This document shows positions 6,638 to 12,568 of a DNA stretch of 12,568 bases, in pieces (position 1 is the first letter of the stretch; every line of letters starts with the position of its first letter). The notes below the pieces were generated by a model that saw only the letters and a program-made list of their open reading frames with translations, did no database searches and was not told the DNA's origin. The translations under genes were made by a program, and so were the position numbers. The DNA comes from Pseudomonadota bacterium (lineage in GTDB: Bacteria; Pseudomonadota; Alphaproteobacteria; Sphingomonadales; Sphingomonadaceae), in assembly GCA_023426225.1 (NCBI GenBank), contig JAFABD010000150.1, positions 1 to 12,568 on the forward strand, written 5' to 3'.

Positions 6638-8143
6638 TCAGGCCGCGAGTCGGGCGACGCGATCGCTCGCGCCCTCCACCTGCACCGTTGCCCCGCCGGC
6701 ACGGCGTCGCGCAAGCCATTCCCGGATCAGTTCGGCACAACTGTGATCGACGCCCGAAAGCCGCGACACGTCGAGCTTTACCGGCGCATCCTCGGGCACC
6801 CGGTCGAGCGTGTCCGACAGCCGGGGCAGCGCAACGAGCGTGGCGGCGCCCGCCAGCGCGATCGTGTGGCCGCTGTCGTGCGGCTGCGCATCGACCTTCA
6901 GCTTGAGCGCGCGGCCATGCGGGATCAGCTCGAGCAGCGACAGCGCGATGCCCACCAGCACGCCCGTCAGCAGATCCTCGGCGACGACGAGCACCAGCGT
7001 CACGGCCCAGATCGCTGCGGGCAACAGGCCGTGATCGCGGAACAGGTGGCGCACATGGCTGACATTGACGAGCTTGGCGCCCGTCACCACCAGCACCGCG
7101 CCCAGCGCCGCCATCGGGATCTCGCGCAACAGCCACGGCAACAGCGCGACAAAGCCCAGGATCCACACGCCGTGCAGGATCGCCGAGGCGCGCGTCTGCG
7201 CCCCCGCCTGGACATTGGCCGAGCTGCGCACGATCACGCCGGTCATCGGCAACGCGCCAGCGACGCCGCACAGCAGGTTGCCGACGCCCTGCGCGCGCAG
7301 TTCCTTGTTGTAGTCGGTGCGGACACCGTCGTGCATCCGGTCGACCGCCGCGGCCGACAGCAGCGTCTCGGCACTCGCGATGAACGCGATCGCGATCGCC
7401 GCGGTCAGCACCGCCGGGTCCAGCCAGCGCGCGAACATGTCCGATCCGGGCAGCGTCACCGCCGCCGCGATATTCTCCGGCACCGAAACGCGCGTGACGT
7501 CGAGCCCCAGCGCGAACGCGACGATCGTCGCCGCCATCACGCCCAGCAGCGCGCCGGGCACCAGCTTCAGCGTCGCGGGACGCAGCTTTTCCCAGCCGAG
7601 CATCACCACGATCGTCAGCAAGCCCAGCATCAACGCGATCTCGGTCGAACGCAGGTCGGGGCTCAGCCCCAGCAGCCGGCCCGGCATCGCCGCCAGGTTT
7701 TCCAGCCCGCTCGACAGCGGTCGCGCATCGAACAGCACATGGAACTGACCCACGACGATCAGCACGCCGATCCCCGCGAGCATCCCGTGCACCACCGCGG
7801 GCGAGATCGCGCGGAACCATCCGCCCAGCCGCAACACGCCCGCGACCAGCTGGATCGCGCCCGCCAGCACCAGGATCGGCCCCAGCGCCGACAGGCCCTG
7901 GTCGCGCACCAGCTCGAACACGATCACCGCCAGCCCGGCGGCGGGGCCGCTCACCTGCAACGGCGATCCGGCGAGCGCACCGACGATCACGCCGCCGATG
8001 ATGCCGGTGATCAACCCCTTTTCGGGCGGCACGCCCGACGCGATCGCGATCCCCATGCACAACGGCATCGCGACCAGGAACACGACGATCGATGCGGTGA
8101 AGTCGCGCGCCATGCTCGGCGGCAACAGCCGGGCGAGCGTCAT
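6638..8143 (-). CDS. SulP-family inorganic anion transporter with C-terminal STAS domain (probable bicarbonate transporter)
   Basis: A 501-residue inner-membrane transporter. Residues about 12-405 are mostly hydrophobic and suit the roughly 14 membrane spans of SulP proteins. The family features LQVSGPAAGLAVIVFELV (62-79) and FIASAETLLSAAAVDR (254-269) are visible. Residues about 412-500 form a short cytoplasmic STAS domain (VKLDVSRLSGVDHSCAELI). SulP proteins carry sulfate, bicarbonate or other anions. Here the ATG at 8143 overlaps the carbonic anhydrase stop by 4 nt (ATGA), and carbonic anhydrase-linked SulP proteins are generally taken as bicarbonate carriers, so bicarbonate is the best guess. 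Sulfate cannot be excluded, especially with a cysteine-pathway gene in the window. No sodium-binding residue can be assigned from sequence alone. Confidence 0.93.
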   Translation of the reverse strand: MTLARLLPPSMARDFTASIVVFLVAMPLCMGIAIASGVPPEKGLITGIIGGVIVGALAGSPLQVSGPAAGLAVIVFELVRDQGLSALGPILVLAGAIQLVAGVLRLGGWFRAISPAVVHGMLAGIGVLIVVGQFHVLFDARPLSSGLENLAAMPGRLLGLSPDLRSTEIALMLGLLTIVVMLGWEKLRPATLKLVPGALLGVMAATIVAFALGLDVTRVSVPENIAAAVTLPGSDMFARWLDPAVLTAAIAIAFIASAETLLSAAAVDRMHDGVRTDYNKELRAQGVGNLLCGVAGALPMTGVIVRSSANVQAGAQTRASAILHGVWILGFVALLPWLLREIPMAALGAVLVVTGAKLVNVSHVRHLFRDHGLLPAAIWAVTLVLVVAEDLLTGVLVGIALSLLELIPHGRALKLKVDAQPHDSGHTIALAGAATLVALPRLSDTLDRVPEDAPVKLDVSRLSGVDHSCAELIREWLARRRAGGATVQVEGASDRVARLAA

Positions 8144-8838
8144 TCCGCGGCCTCCGCCAGCATGCCGGCATCGCTCGCCAGCCGCTGGGCGGCGGGCAGC
8201 GCAACGGGCAGCGGCCGGTCGTCGCGGATCGGCACGAAGCGGCCGGTCACGCCGTCCAGCCCCAGCACCTGCCCCGCCTTGATGTCGACGAACCAGCCGT
8301 GGAGCGAGATTTCGCCGCGCGCGATCCCCGCCGCGACCGAGGGGTGCGTGCGCAGATGGGCAAGCTGGACGACGACATTCTCCAGGCTGGCCGTCCGCAC
8401 CGATTCGCCGTTCTCCAGCTCGGGATAGCCCTGCTTGACGACGCATTCGGCGGCGTGGCTGTGGCGCAGCCACGCGGCGACGTTGGGCATCCCCTCCAGC
8501 ATGTGCGGGTTCATCAGCGCCTTCATCGCGCCGCAGTCCGAATGGCCGCACACGATGATGTCGCGCACCTTCAGCGCCGCGACCGCATATTCGACCGTCG
8601 ACGACACGCCGCCGTTCTGCGTCGAAAAGGGCGGCACGATGTTGCCGGCGTTGCGGCACACGAACAGGTCGCCGGGTTCCGCCTGCATGATGTGTTCGGG
8701 CACCACGCGCGAATCGGCGCACGAGATCATCAGCGCCTTGGGGCTCTGCCCGTCGGTCGCGAGTTTCGAATAGAGATGGGCCTGGTTCGGGAAGACCTGC
8801 TTCTCGAAACTGAAGACCCGTCCGATCAGTTCGTTCAT
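8140..8838 (-). CDS. Beta-class carbonic anhydrase
   Basis: A 232-residue cytoplasmic zinc enzyme that interconverts CO2 and bicarbonate. Zinc ligands C40, H99 and C102 (ISCADSRV and CGHSDCGAMKA) and the D42-R44 dyad are all present; C40 and the dyad are in the CADSRV motif. The length is typical for proteobacterial beta enzymes. The ATG at 8838 was chosen because AGGGAG lies 8 nt upstream; an in-frame ATG at 8880 would add 14 residues that do not look like the family. It is the first gene of a coupled pair with the SulP transporter (4-nt overlap), which suggests that it supplies or consumes the transported bicarbonate, for carboxylation reactions or pH control. Confidence 0.96.
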   Translation of the reverse strand: MNELIGRVFSFEKQVFPNQAHLYSKLATDGQSPKALMISCADSRVVPEHIMQAEPGDLFVCRNAGNIVPPFSTQNGGVSSTVEYAVAALKVRDIIVCGHSDCGAMKALMNPHMLEGMPNVAAWLRHSHAAECVVKQGYPELENGESVRTASLENVVVQLAHLRTHPSVAAGIARGEISLHGWFVDIKAGQVLGLDGVTGRFVPIRDDRPLPVALPAAQRLASDAGMLAEAAE

Positions 8839-8857
8839 GGCGAATGCTCCCTGACTG

Positions 8858-8878
8858 GCGGGGCACGTGGCGCCCCGC
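8858..8878 (-). promoter_or_regulatory. Hairpin in the carbonic anhydrase leader
   Basis: GCGGGGC (8858-8864) and GCCCCGC (8872-8878) form a perfect 7-bp stem with a 7-nt loop, ending about 20 nt upstream of the carbonic anhydrase start codon and just before its Shine-Dalgarno. It could affect translation or be incidental in GC-rich DNA. GACCGGTC at 8883-8890 is a separate 8-bp palindrome beside it. Confidence 0.35.
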
Positions 8879-8910
8879 AAACGACCGGTCAGGAGATACG
8901 CACCGCGCTT

Positions 8911-8925
8911 TGCTGCACGGCAGCA
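8911..8925 (-). terminator. Small hairpin after the histidine kinase gene
   Basis: TGCTGC (8911-8916) and GCAGCA (8920-8925) form a 6-bp stem with a 3-nt loop, 6 nt beyond the kinase stop codon. It is short and lacks a U-tract, so it is a weak candidate for a transcript end or pause. Confidence 0.3.
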
Positions 8926-8931
8926 CGGTTG

Positions 8932-10278
8932 TTAGGAATTGTTGCTGTGCGGCAAAACGCGGCGGGGCAGCGTCAGCCGGGCGCGCAGCCCGCCTTCGGC
9001 GCGGTTTTCCAGCATGACGGTGCCGCCCTCGGCCTCCATCACCCGGCTCACGATCGCCAGGCCCAGGCCAAATCCCACCGTGTCGCGCGTCCGCGCGCGG
9101 TCGAGCCGGACGAACGGCTCCAGCACGCGCGCCAGCGCCGCCTCGGGGATGCCGGGGCCGTCGTCCTCGACGGCGATCGTCACCGCCTCGGCGGTGGCGG
9201 CGGTGCGGATCCATACGCGGTCGGCATGATGGATCGCGTTCTCGACCAGGTTGACCACCGCGCGCTTCAGCCCCACCGGCCGCGCGACCAGCTCCAGATG
9301 GTCCGGCCCGTCATAGGCGACGTCATGCCCGCGATCGGCGGCATCGTCGGCGACCGTCGCGCACAGCACCGCGACGTCGACGCGCGACGGCACCTCCGCC
9401 TCGCCCTCGCCGCCCAGATAGGCGAGCAGCGATTCGATCATCGCCTCCATCTCGGTCAGGTCGATGCGGATCGCCTCGTGCAGCCCCGGCTGGTCGATCC
9501 CGTCGGCGCGCAGCCGCAGCCGCGCCAACGGCGTGCGCAGGTCGTGCCCCACCGCTGCCAGCGCCTGCGTCCGGTCCTCGATCAGCCGGTGGATGCGCGC
9601 CTGCATCGCGTTGAACGCGCGGATCACGCGGCGCAGCTCGCCCGGTCCGGCCTCGGGCACCAGCTCGACCGCGTCGCCGCCCTGCTTGCCCATCCGCTCG
9701 ACCGCCTCGGCCAGCCGGCGCATCGGCATCAGCATCTGGCGCACCAGCAGCCCGCCGATCAGGATCAGCCCCATGGCCGGGGTCAGCGCCAGCAGGATGC
9801 GCTCCATCCCCAGGTCGAGCTGGTGGAGCGGCTCGCGCGTGCGGAAATGCAGCCAGCTCCCGTCGGGCAGGCGCAGCGCCCCCGCGATGACCGCGCCCGG
9901 CCCCGGCGAGGTCAGCCGGAGCCGCAGGCTCGTCGTCGCCAGCCCCGGCTCCCACCGGATCACCTGGTCATAGATGCGGTCGAGCGTCGGCGCGACGACG
10001 CGCGGCGGCGGCTCCTGCGCGCCCCAGCGGATCTCGTAGCGCGTGGTGGTCAGCTCTTCCGCCAGCCGCACGCGCCCCGGCGCGGGCTGTTCGGCCAGCA
10101 GCTTGCGCGCGATCACCAGATGCTCGGCCAGCCGCCGCGCCTCGTCGTCGCGCACCGCGAACTGGCTCGCGCGCTCGTACAGCACCGTACTCACCCCGAA
10201 CTCGATCAGGATGGTGAGCAGCAGCACGGCAAAGATGCGCCCGATCAGTCCGCCCGACCGGATCAGGTGGCGGGTCAA
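8932..10278 (-). CDS. EnvZ-like sensor histidine kinase
   Basis: A 448-residue inner-membrane kinase. Membrane segments lie at about 11-33 and 161-179, enclosing a periplasmic sensor region of about 125 residues without cysteines. A HAMP domain follows (about 180-235). The dimerisation/phosphoacceptor helix carries H245 in AAVGHDLRTPLARLRLR. The ATPase domain has the N-box (NLVENAIHH, N347), DDGPGIP (372-378) and GFGLGLAIV (402-410). No ATG precedes the first membrane segment; the best start is TTG at 10278, overlapping the response regulator stop (TTGA), which gives translational coupling. It phosphorylates the regulator encoded just upstream. The periplasmic signal is unknown. The EnvZ/RstB-like HAMP and phosphoacceptor region suggest an envelope or osmotic/pH cue, but this is inference. 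Confidence 0.92.
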   Translation of the reverse strand: MTRHLIRSGGLIGRIFAVLLLTILIEFGVSTVLYERASQFAVRDDEARRLAEHLVIARKLLAEQPAPGRVRLAEELTTTRYEIRWGAQEPPPRVVAPTLDRIYDQVIRWEPGLATTSLRLRLTSPGPGAVIAGALRLPDGSWLHFRTREPLHQLDLGMERILLALTPAMGLILIGGLLVRQMLMPMRRLAEAVERMGKQGGDAVELVPEAGPGELRRVIRAFNAMQARIHRLIEDRTQALAAVGHDLRTPLARLRLRADGIDQPGLHEAIRIDLTEMEAMIESLLAYLGGEGEAEVPSRVDVAVLCATVADDAADRGHDVAYDGPDHLELVARPVGLKRAVVNLVENAIHHADRVWIRTAATAEAVTIAVEDDGPGIPEAALARVLEPFVRLDRARTRDTVGFGLGLAIVSRVMEAEGGTVMLENRAEGGLRARLTLPRRVLPHSNNS

Positions 10279-11000
10279 TCGCGCGTCACCGCGGCGCTCA
10301 GCATGTATCCGATGCCGCGCACGGTCACGATCGGCGCGGCATTGCCCGCGCTCGACAGCTTGCGGCGCAACCGGCTGATCAGCACGTCGATGCTGCGGTC
10401 CGAACTGTCGCCCAGCCGCGTGCGCGACAGCTCGATCAGCCGCTCGCGCGCGATCACGCGCCCGGCATGGTCGCACAGGCTGACGAGCAGGTCGAACTCG
10501 GCGCCGGTCAGGTCGATGACCGCCCCGGTGGGCGAGCGCAGCTCGCGCCGCGGCTGGTTGATCGTCCACCCGTCGAAGCGCAGGATTCCGCGCGGCCGTT
10601 CGGCCGCCTCGGGCTCGCCCGCCCCGCGCCGCAGCACCGCGCGCACGCGCGCCACCAGCTCGCGCGTGCCGAACGGCTTGGCCAGATAATCGTCGGCGCC
10701 CAGTTCCAGCCCGATCACGCGGTCGGTCTCGCTCCCGCGTGCCGAAATGAAGATGATCGGCACCCGGCTCTTCTGGCGGATCGCCCGGCACAGGTCGATG
10801 CCGCTCGTCCCGGGGAGCATGATGTCAAGCAGCACCAGGTCGACCGGCCCCTGCTCCATCGCCAGCCACATCTCGGGCGCCGATGCCGCCGGCTTGACGG
10901 TATAGCCGTTTTCCTGGAGCGCGCGCGCCGTCAGCGTGCGCAGTTGCGGATCGTCCTCCACAAGCACGATCGTTGGCAACGTCACGGACGTGTCGTTCAT
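10275..11000 (-). CDS. OmpR-family response regulator
   Basis: A 241-residue cytoplasmic DNA-binding regulator. The receiver domain (about 9-122) has the acidic pocket E15-D16-D17, the phosphoacceptor D59 (LVLLDIMLPG), S87 and K108 (DYLAKPFG). The C-terminal winged helix (about 140-237) has LTGAEFDLLVSL and SIDVLISRLRRKL, ending with VRGIGYML. Two ATGs are possible: 11000 (8 nt after GGAGG at 11009-11013) and 11006 (only 2 nt after it); spacing favours 11000. It precedes and overlaps the histidine kinase, its likely partner. It is divergent from a small lipoprotein gene, and an inverted repeat between them may be its binding site. Confidence 0.94.
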   Translation of the reverse strand: MNDTSVTLPTIVLVEDDPQLRTLTARALQENGYTVKPAASAPEMWLAMEQGPVDLVLLDIMLPGTSGIDLCRAIRQKSRVPIIFISARGSETDRVIGLELGADDYLAKPFGTRELVARVRAVLRRGAGEPEAAERPRGILRFDGWTINQPRRELRSPTGAVIDLTGAEFDLLVSLCDHAGRVIARERLIELSRTRLGDSSDRSIDVLISRLRRKLSSAGNAAPIVTVRGIGYMLSAAVTRD

Positions 11001-11008
11001 CAGCATTG

Positions 11009-11013
11009 CCTCC
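11009..11013 (-). promoter_or_regulatory. Ribosome binding site that decides the response regulator start
   Basis: GGAGG on the minus strand is 8 nt from the ATG at 11000 and only 2 nt from the ATG at 11006. The spacing favours the shorter protein. Confidence 0.6.
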
Positions 11014-11076
11014 GGGACTTAGGTAGGGGCGTCGGCACGGTCAATCGCGGCCGTCCGCGCGCCGCGCGCGAGCAAT

Positions 11077-11113
11077 GATTTGTTACGCCCCCGCCAGGAC
11101 CAGGCAACAAATC
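11077..11113. promoter_or_regulatory. Inverted repeat between the two-component system and the lipoprotein gene
   Basis: GATTTGTT (11077-11084) and AACAAATC (11106-11113) are perfectly complementary across a 21-nt spacer. Reading each inwards, the half-sites are GATTTGTTACG and GATTTGTTGCC, so the match continues with one difference. Both stand out as AT-rich in GC-rich DNA. The repeat lies in the divergent promoter region, making it a candidate site for the adjacent OmpR-family regulator controlling itself and the lipoprotein. A TTGACC hexamer at 11037-11042 (minus strand) is a possible -35 for the regulator gene; its -10 is weak. Confidence 0.45.
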
Positions 11114-11170
11114 CGCGCTAGCCCGTCTGCAATGCCAGATCGGCTCAGCCCAGACAGGATTTCCTTTCCG

Positions 11171-11413
11171 ATGCGTCCCGTGCCTCGCTTGTCCCTTGCC
11201 GCCGCCGCGCTCGTCGTCGCGCTTTCCGGGTGCGCCCATGCGCCGTCGGGACCGCGCAGTGCCGCGGCATGCCGTCCCTCGCCGCATCCGATCCCGGCGG
11301 GAAAGATCGTCCATTCGCCGGTCCAGTGGCGCTGCCCCGCCGATGCGGTGCGCGACGCCGAGGCCGAAACCGTTCGTCCCGGTCCCCGGGCGGCGCACCC
11401 CGTTCGCGGCTGA
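11171..11413 (+). CDS. Small putative lipoprotein
   Basis: An 80-residue protein with a lipoprotein signal peptide: basic start (MRPVPR), hydrophobic stretch (LSLAAAALVVAL) and lipobox LSGC, with lipidated C21. The mature part is about 60 residues, rich in proline and arginine, and has two more cysteines (C34 and C55), which could form a disulfide in the periplasm. The ATG at 11171 has AGGA about 11 nt upstream; an upstream in-frame ATG at 11075 would bury the signal peptide and is rejected. It is divergent from the two-component system. No family is recognised. Lacking a lysine or acidic residue immediately after the cysteine (C-A-H), its sorting cannot be judged beyond probable outer-membrane retention. 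Confidence 0.72.
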   Translation: MRPVPRLSLAAAALVVALSGCAHAPSGPRSAAACRPSPHPIPAGKIVHSPVQWRCPADAVRDAEAETVRPGPRAAHPVRG

Positions 11414-11442
11414 CCGGTCCCTCGCTTCCCAGGTCATCCGCC

Positions 11443-11480
11443 GCCGCGCGCGCGCCGGGCCCCCGCCGGCGGCGCGCGGC
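11443..11480 (+). terminator. Imperfect GC-rich hairpin after the lipoprotein gene
   Basis: The arms at 11443-11458 and 11466-11480 are nearly complementary (about 14 paired positions with a small internal irregularity), with a 7-nt loop. It sits 30 nt after the lipoprotein stop and before the next gene. No U-tract follows. It may separate the two transcripts. Confidence 0.4.
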
Positions 11481-11488
11481 TCCCCCTG

Positions 11489-11515
11489 TTCACCGCGCGC
11501 GGTCTTCGATAGGCT
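11489..11515 (+). promoter_or_regulatory. Weak candidate promoter giving a leaderless transcript for the DUF6356-type gene
   Basis: TAGGCT (11510-11515) ends 6 nt before the ATG at 11522, so transcription would start at or near the A of the start codon. TTCACC (11489-11494) is a possible -35 with a 15-nt spacer. No good Shine-Dalgarno precedes this ATG, which agrees with leaderless translation but does not prove it. Confidence 0.25.
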
Positions 11516-11521
11516 AGTCGC

Positions 11522-11797
11522 ATGATCCGCCGCCTCTTTCTCGACCATCCGCGCAGCGTCGGCGAAAGCTATGCCGAACATGCCGCGGTCGCTGCCGGCT
11601 TCGGCGTTGCGATGATCGCGGGCGGCGTCGCCTGCCTCGTCCATGCGTTCGTGCCCGGGCTGTTCGTCCGCACCGGCAGCGATACGATCCGCCGGCTCCA
11701 TGCCGCGATGGCCGCCCGCACGCCCGCGGCGGCCCCTGCGCCGCTCGCGCGTCACACGCCTGCCGCGCCGGCGTGGCAGCTCGAATACGAAATCTGA
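11522..11797 (+). CDS. DUF6356-type small membrane protein
   Basis: A 91-residue protein whose first 60 residues match, from memory, the DUF6356 family found in sphingomonads and relatives: RLFLDHPRSVGESYAEH at the start, then one hydrophobic segment (about 21-48, GFGVAMIAGGVACLVHAFVPGLF), then TGSDTIRRLH. The remainder is an Ala/Pro-rich tail that looks variable. It is probably an inner-membrane protein with one or two short spans; its function is unknown. It lies 31 nt upstream of the FAD-binding protein in the same direction, so the two are probably co-transcribed. Confidence 0.82.
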   Translation: MIRRLFLDHPRSVGESYAEHAAVAAGFGVAMIAGGVACLVHAFVPGLFVRTGSDTIRRLHAAMAARTPAAAPAPLARHTPAAPAWQLEYEI

Positions 11798-11828
11798 CGC
11801 GCGCGTCGCCGGACGGGACAATCGAACC

Positions 11829-12568
11829 ATGATCGAGCATGTCGCCATCGTCGGCGCGGGCTTTTCGGGCACGCTCCAGGCCATCAACCTGCTCCGCCAC
11901 GGCGGGCCGCGCGCGACGCTGATCGAACGCGCGCCCGTCGCAGGCACCGGGCTCGCCTATGGCGCGGCGCATCCGTCGCACGTCCTCAACGTGCGCGCCG
12001 CGAACATGAGCGCCTTTCCCGACGATCCGGACCATTTCGTCCGCTGGCTCGAGGCGCGCGGCGTCGCCGATGCCGCAACGGCGTTCATCCCGCGCGTCAC
12101 CTATGGCGCCTATCTGCGCGAGATGCTCGACGCCGCGCTGCGCGACCATGGCGACCGGCTCGAACTGGTGCGCGGCACCGTCACCGCAATCGAACCCGGC
12201 GCGCCGATGCGGCTGACGCTCGACGATGGCCGCGTCATCCCGGCCGATGCGACGGTGCTCGCGGTGGGCAACCTGCCGCCGCACGATCCGCCGGGACTCG
12301 ATCCGGCGCTGCTGCCCCCCGGCCGCTATTGGGGCGATCCCTGGGACCCCGCCCTGCCGAAGGGGTTGGGACCGGACGATGCCGTGCTCGTCATCGGCAC
12401 CGGGCTCACCATGGTCGACGTCGTGCTGATGCTCGAAGCGAACGGCTTCACCGGGCCGATCGTCGCGCTGTCGCGCCGCGGACTGCTGCCGCGCGCCCAT
12501 GCCGCCGCCACCGCGTGGGAGCGGATCGCCGAGCGCCCGACGACGCGCGCCTCGGCGCTGCTGCGCGG
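11829..12568 (+). CDS. FAD/NAD(P)-binding oxidoreductase-like protein, 3' end beyond the window
   Basis: The first 246 residues of a protein that continues past the right edge. The N-terminal FAD-binding Rossmann motif is GAGFSG (9-14), followed by an acidic end to the second strand (LIERAPVAGTGLAYG). A second nucleotide-binding motif, VLVIGTGLTMVDV, lies at about 186-198. This layout and the segment HVLNVRAANMSAFPDDPDHFVRWL match the FAD-NAD(P)-binding (YdhS-like) family, whose members are mostly uncharacterised flavoproteins. It is probably cytoplasmic. The ATG at 11829 is well placed, with GGACGGGA about 10 nt upstream. The substrate is unknown. The preceding small membrane gene may be its operon partner. 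Confidence 0.88.
   Translation, partial: MIEHVAIVGAGFSGTLQAINLLRHGGPRATLIERAPVAGTGLAYGAAHPSHVLNVRAANMSAFPDDPDHFVRWLEARGVADAATAFIPRVTYGAYLREMLDAALRDHGDRLELVRGTVTAIEPGAPMRLTLDDGRVIPADATVLAVGNLPPHDPPGLDPALLPPGRYWGDPWDPALPKGLGPDDAVLVIGTGLTMVDVVLMLEANGFTGPIVALSRRGLLPRAHAAATAWERIAERPTTRASALLR

Noticed and set aside
6362..8428. Long plus-strand frame of 688 codons opposite SulP and carbonic anhydrase
   Set aside because: Very rich in Arg, Gln and His, no domain, and antisense to two genes with clear motifs.
8299..10689. Long plus-strand frame of 796 codons opposite carbonic anhydrase, kinase and regulator
   Set aside because: Shadow composition (Arg, His, Gln, Asp) and no recognisable fold, in conflict with three confident genes.

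Overview
The window is high-GC DNA (strong G/C preference at third codon positions, with long antisense shadow frames) and most likely comes from an alphaproteobacterium of the Sphingomonas group. That placement rests on remembered family resemblance, such as the DUF6356-type small membrane protein and the general gene set; it was not computed. I see no rRNA, tRNA, CRISPR array, insertion sequence, phage gene or other sign of recent transfer.

Layout from left to right. (1) Aldehyde module on the minus strand: a GAF plus Fis-type regulator (1810-2769) lies upstream of an AldB/ExaC-type aldehyde dehydrogenase (132-1655). A near-perfect operator-like palindrome sits between them, two hairpins follow the dehydrogenase, and the likely first codons of another minus-strand gene lie at the left edge. 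(2) A 411-nt divergent intergenic region with a perfect 13-bp hairpin and repeated TGAGAC half-sites, followed by an AraC-family regulator on the plus strand (3181-4251). (3) A plus-strand sulfur/nitrogen pair: a structured leader with a putative 26-residue leader peptide (4407-4487), an EpsC-type serine O-acetyltransferase (4492-5466) and a PuuD-like gamma-glutamyl hydrolase (5463-6272) that overlaps it by 4 nt. (4) On the minus strand, a beta-carbonic anhydrase (8140-8838) translationally coupled to a SulP anion transporter (6638-8143), a likely terminator hairpin, and a short unknown gene (6276-6533). (5) An EnvZ/OmpR-like two-component system on the minus strand (8932-11000), divergent from a small lipoprotein (11171-11413). 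(6) On the plus strand, a DUF6356-type membrane protein (11522-11797) and the start of an FAD/NAD(P)-binding protein (11829 to the right edge).

How the parts may work together. The first module looks like inducible aldehyde oxidation with its own regulator. The carbonic anhydrase and SulP protein probably form a bicarbonate/CO2 handling pair. EpsC makes O-acetylserine for cysteine synthesis, and its partner is a gamma-glutamyl hydrolase, which is not a standard cysteine-pathway enzyme. The least explained part is therefore this pair together with its structured leader and leader peptide. The second most unusual item is the regulator, which looks like AcoR but has lost the AAA+ sigma-54 domain.
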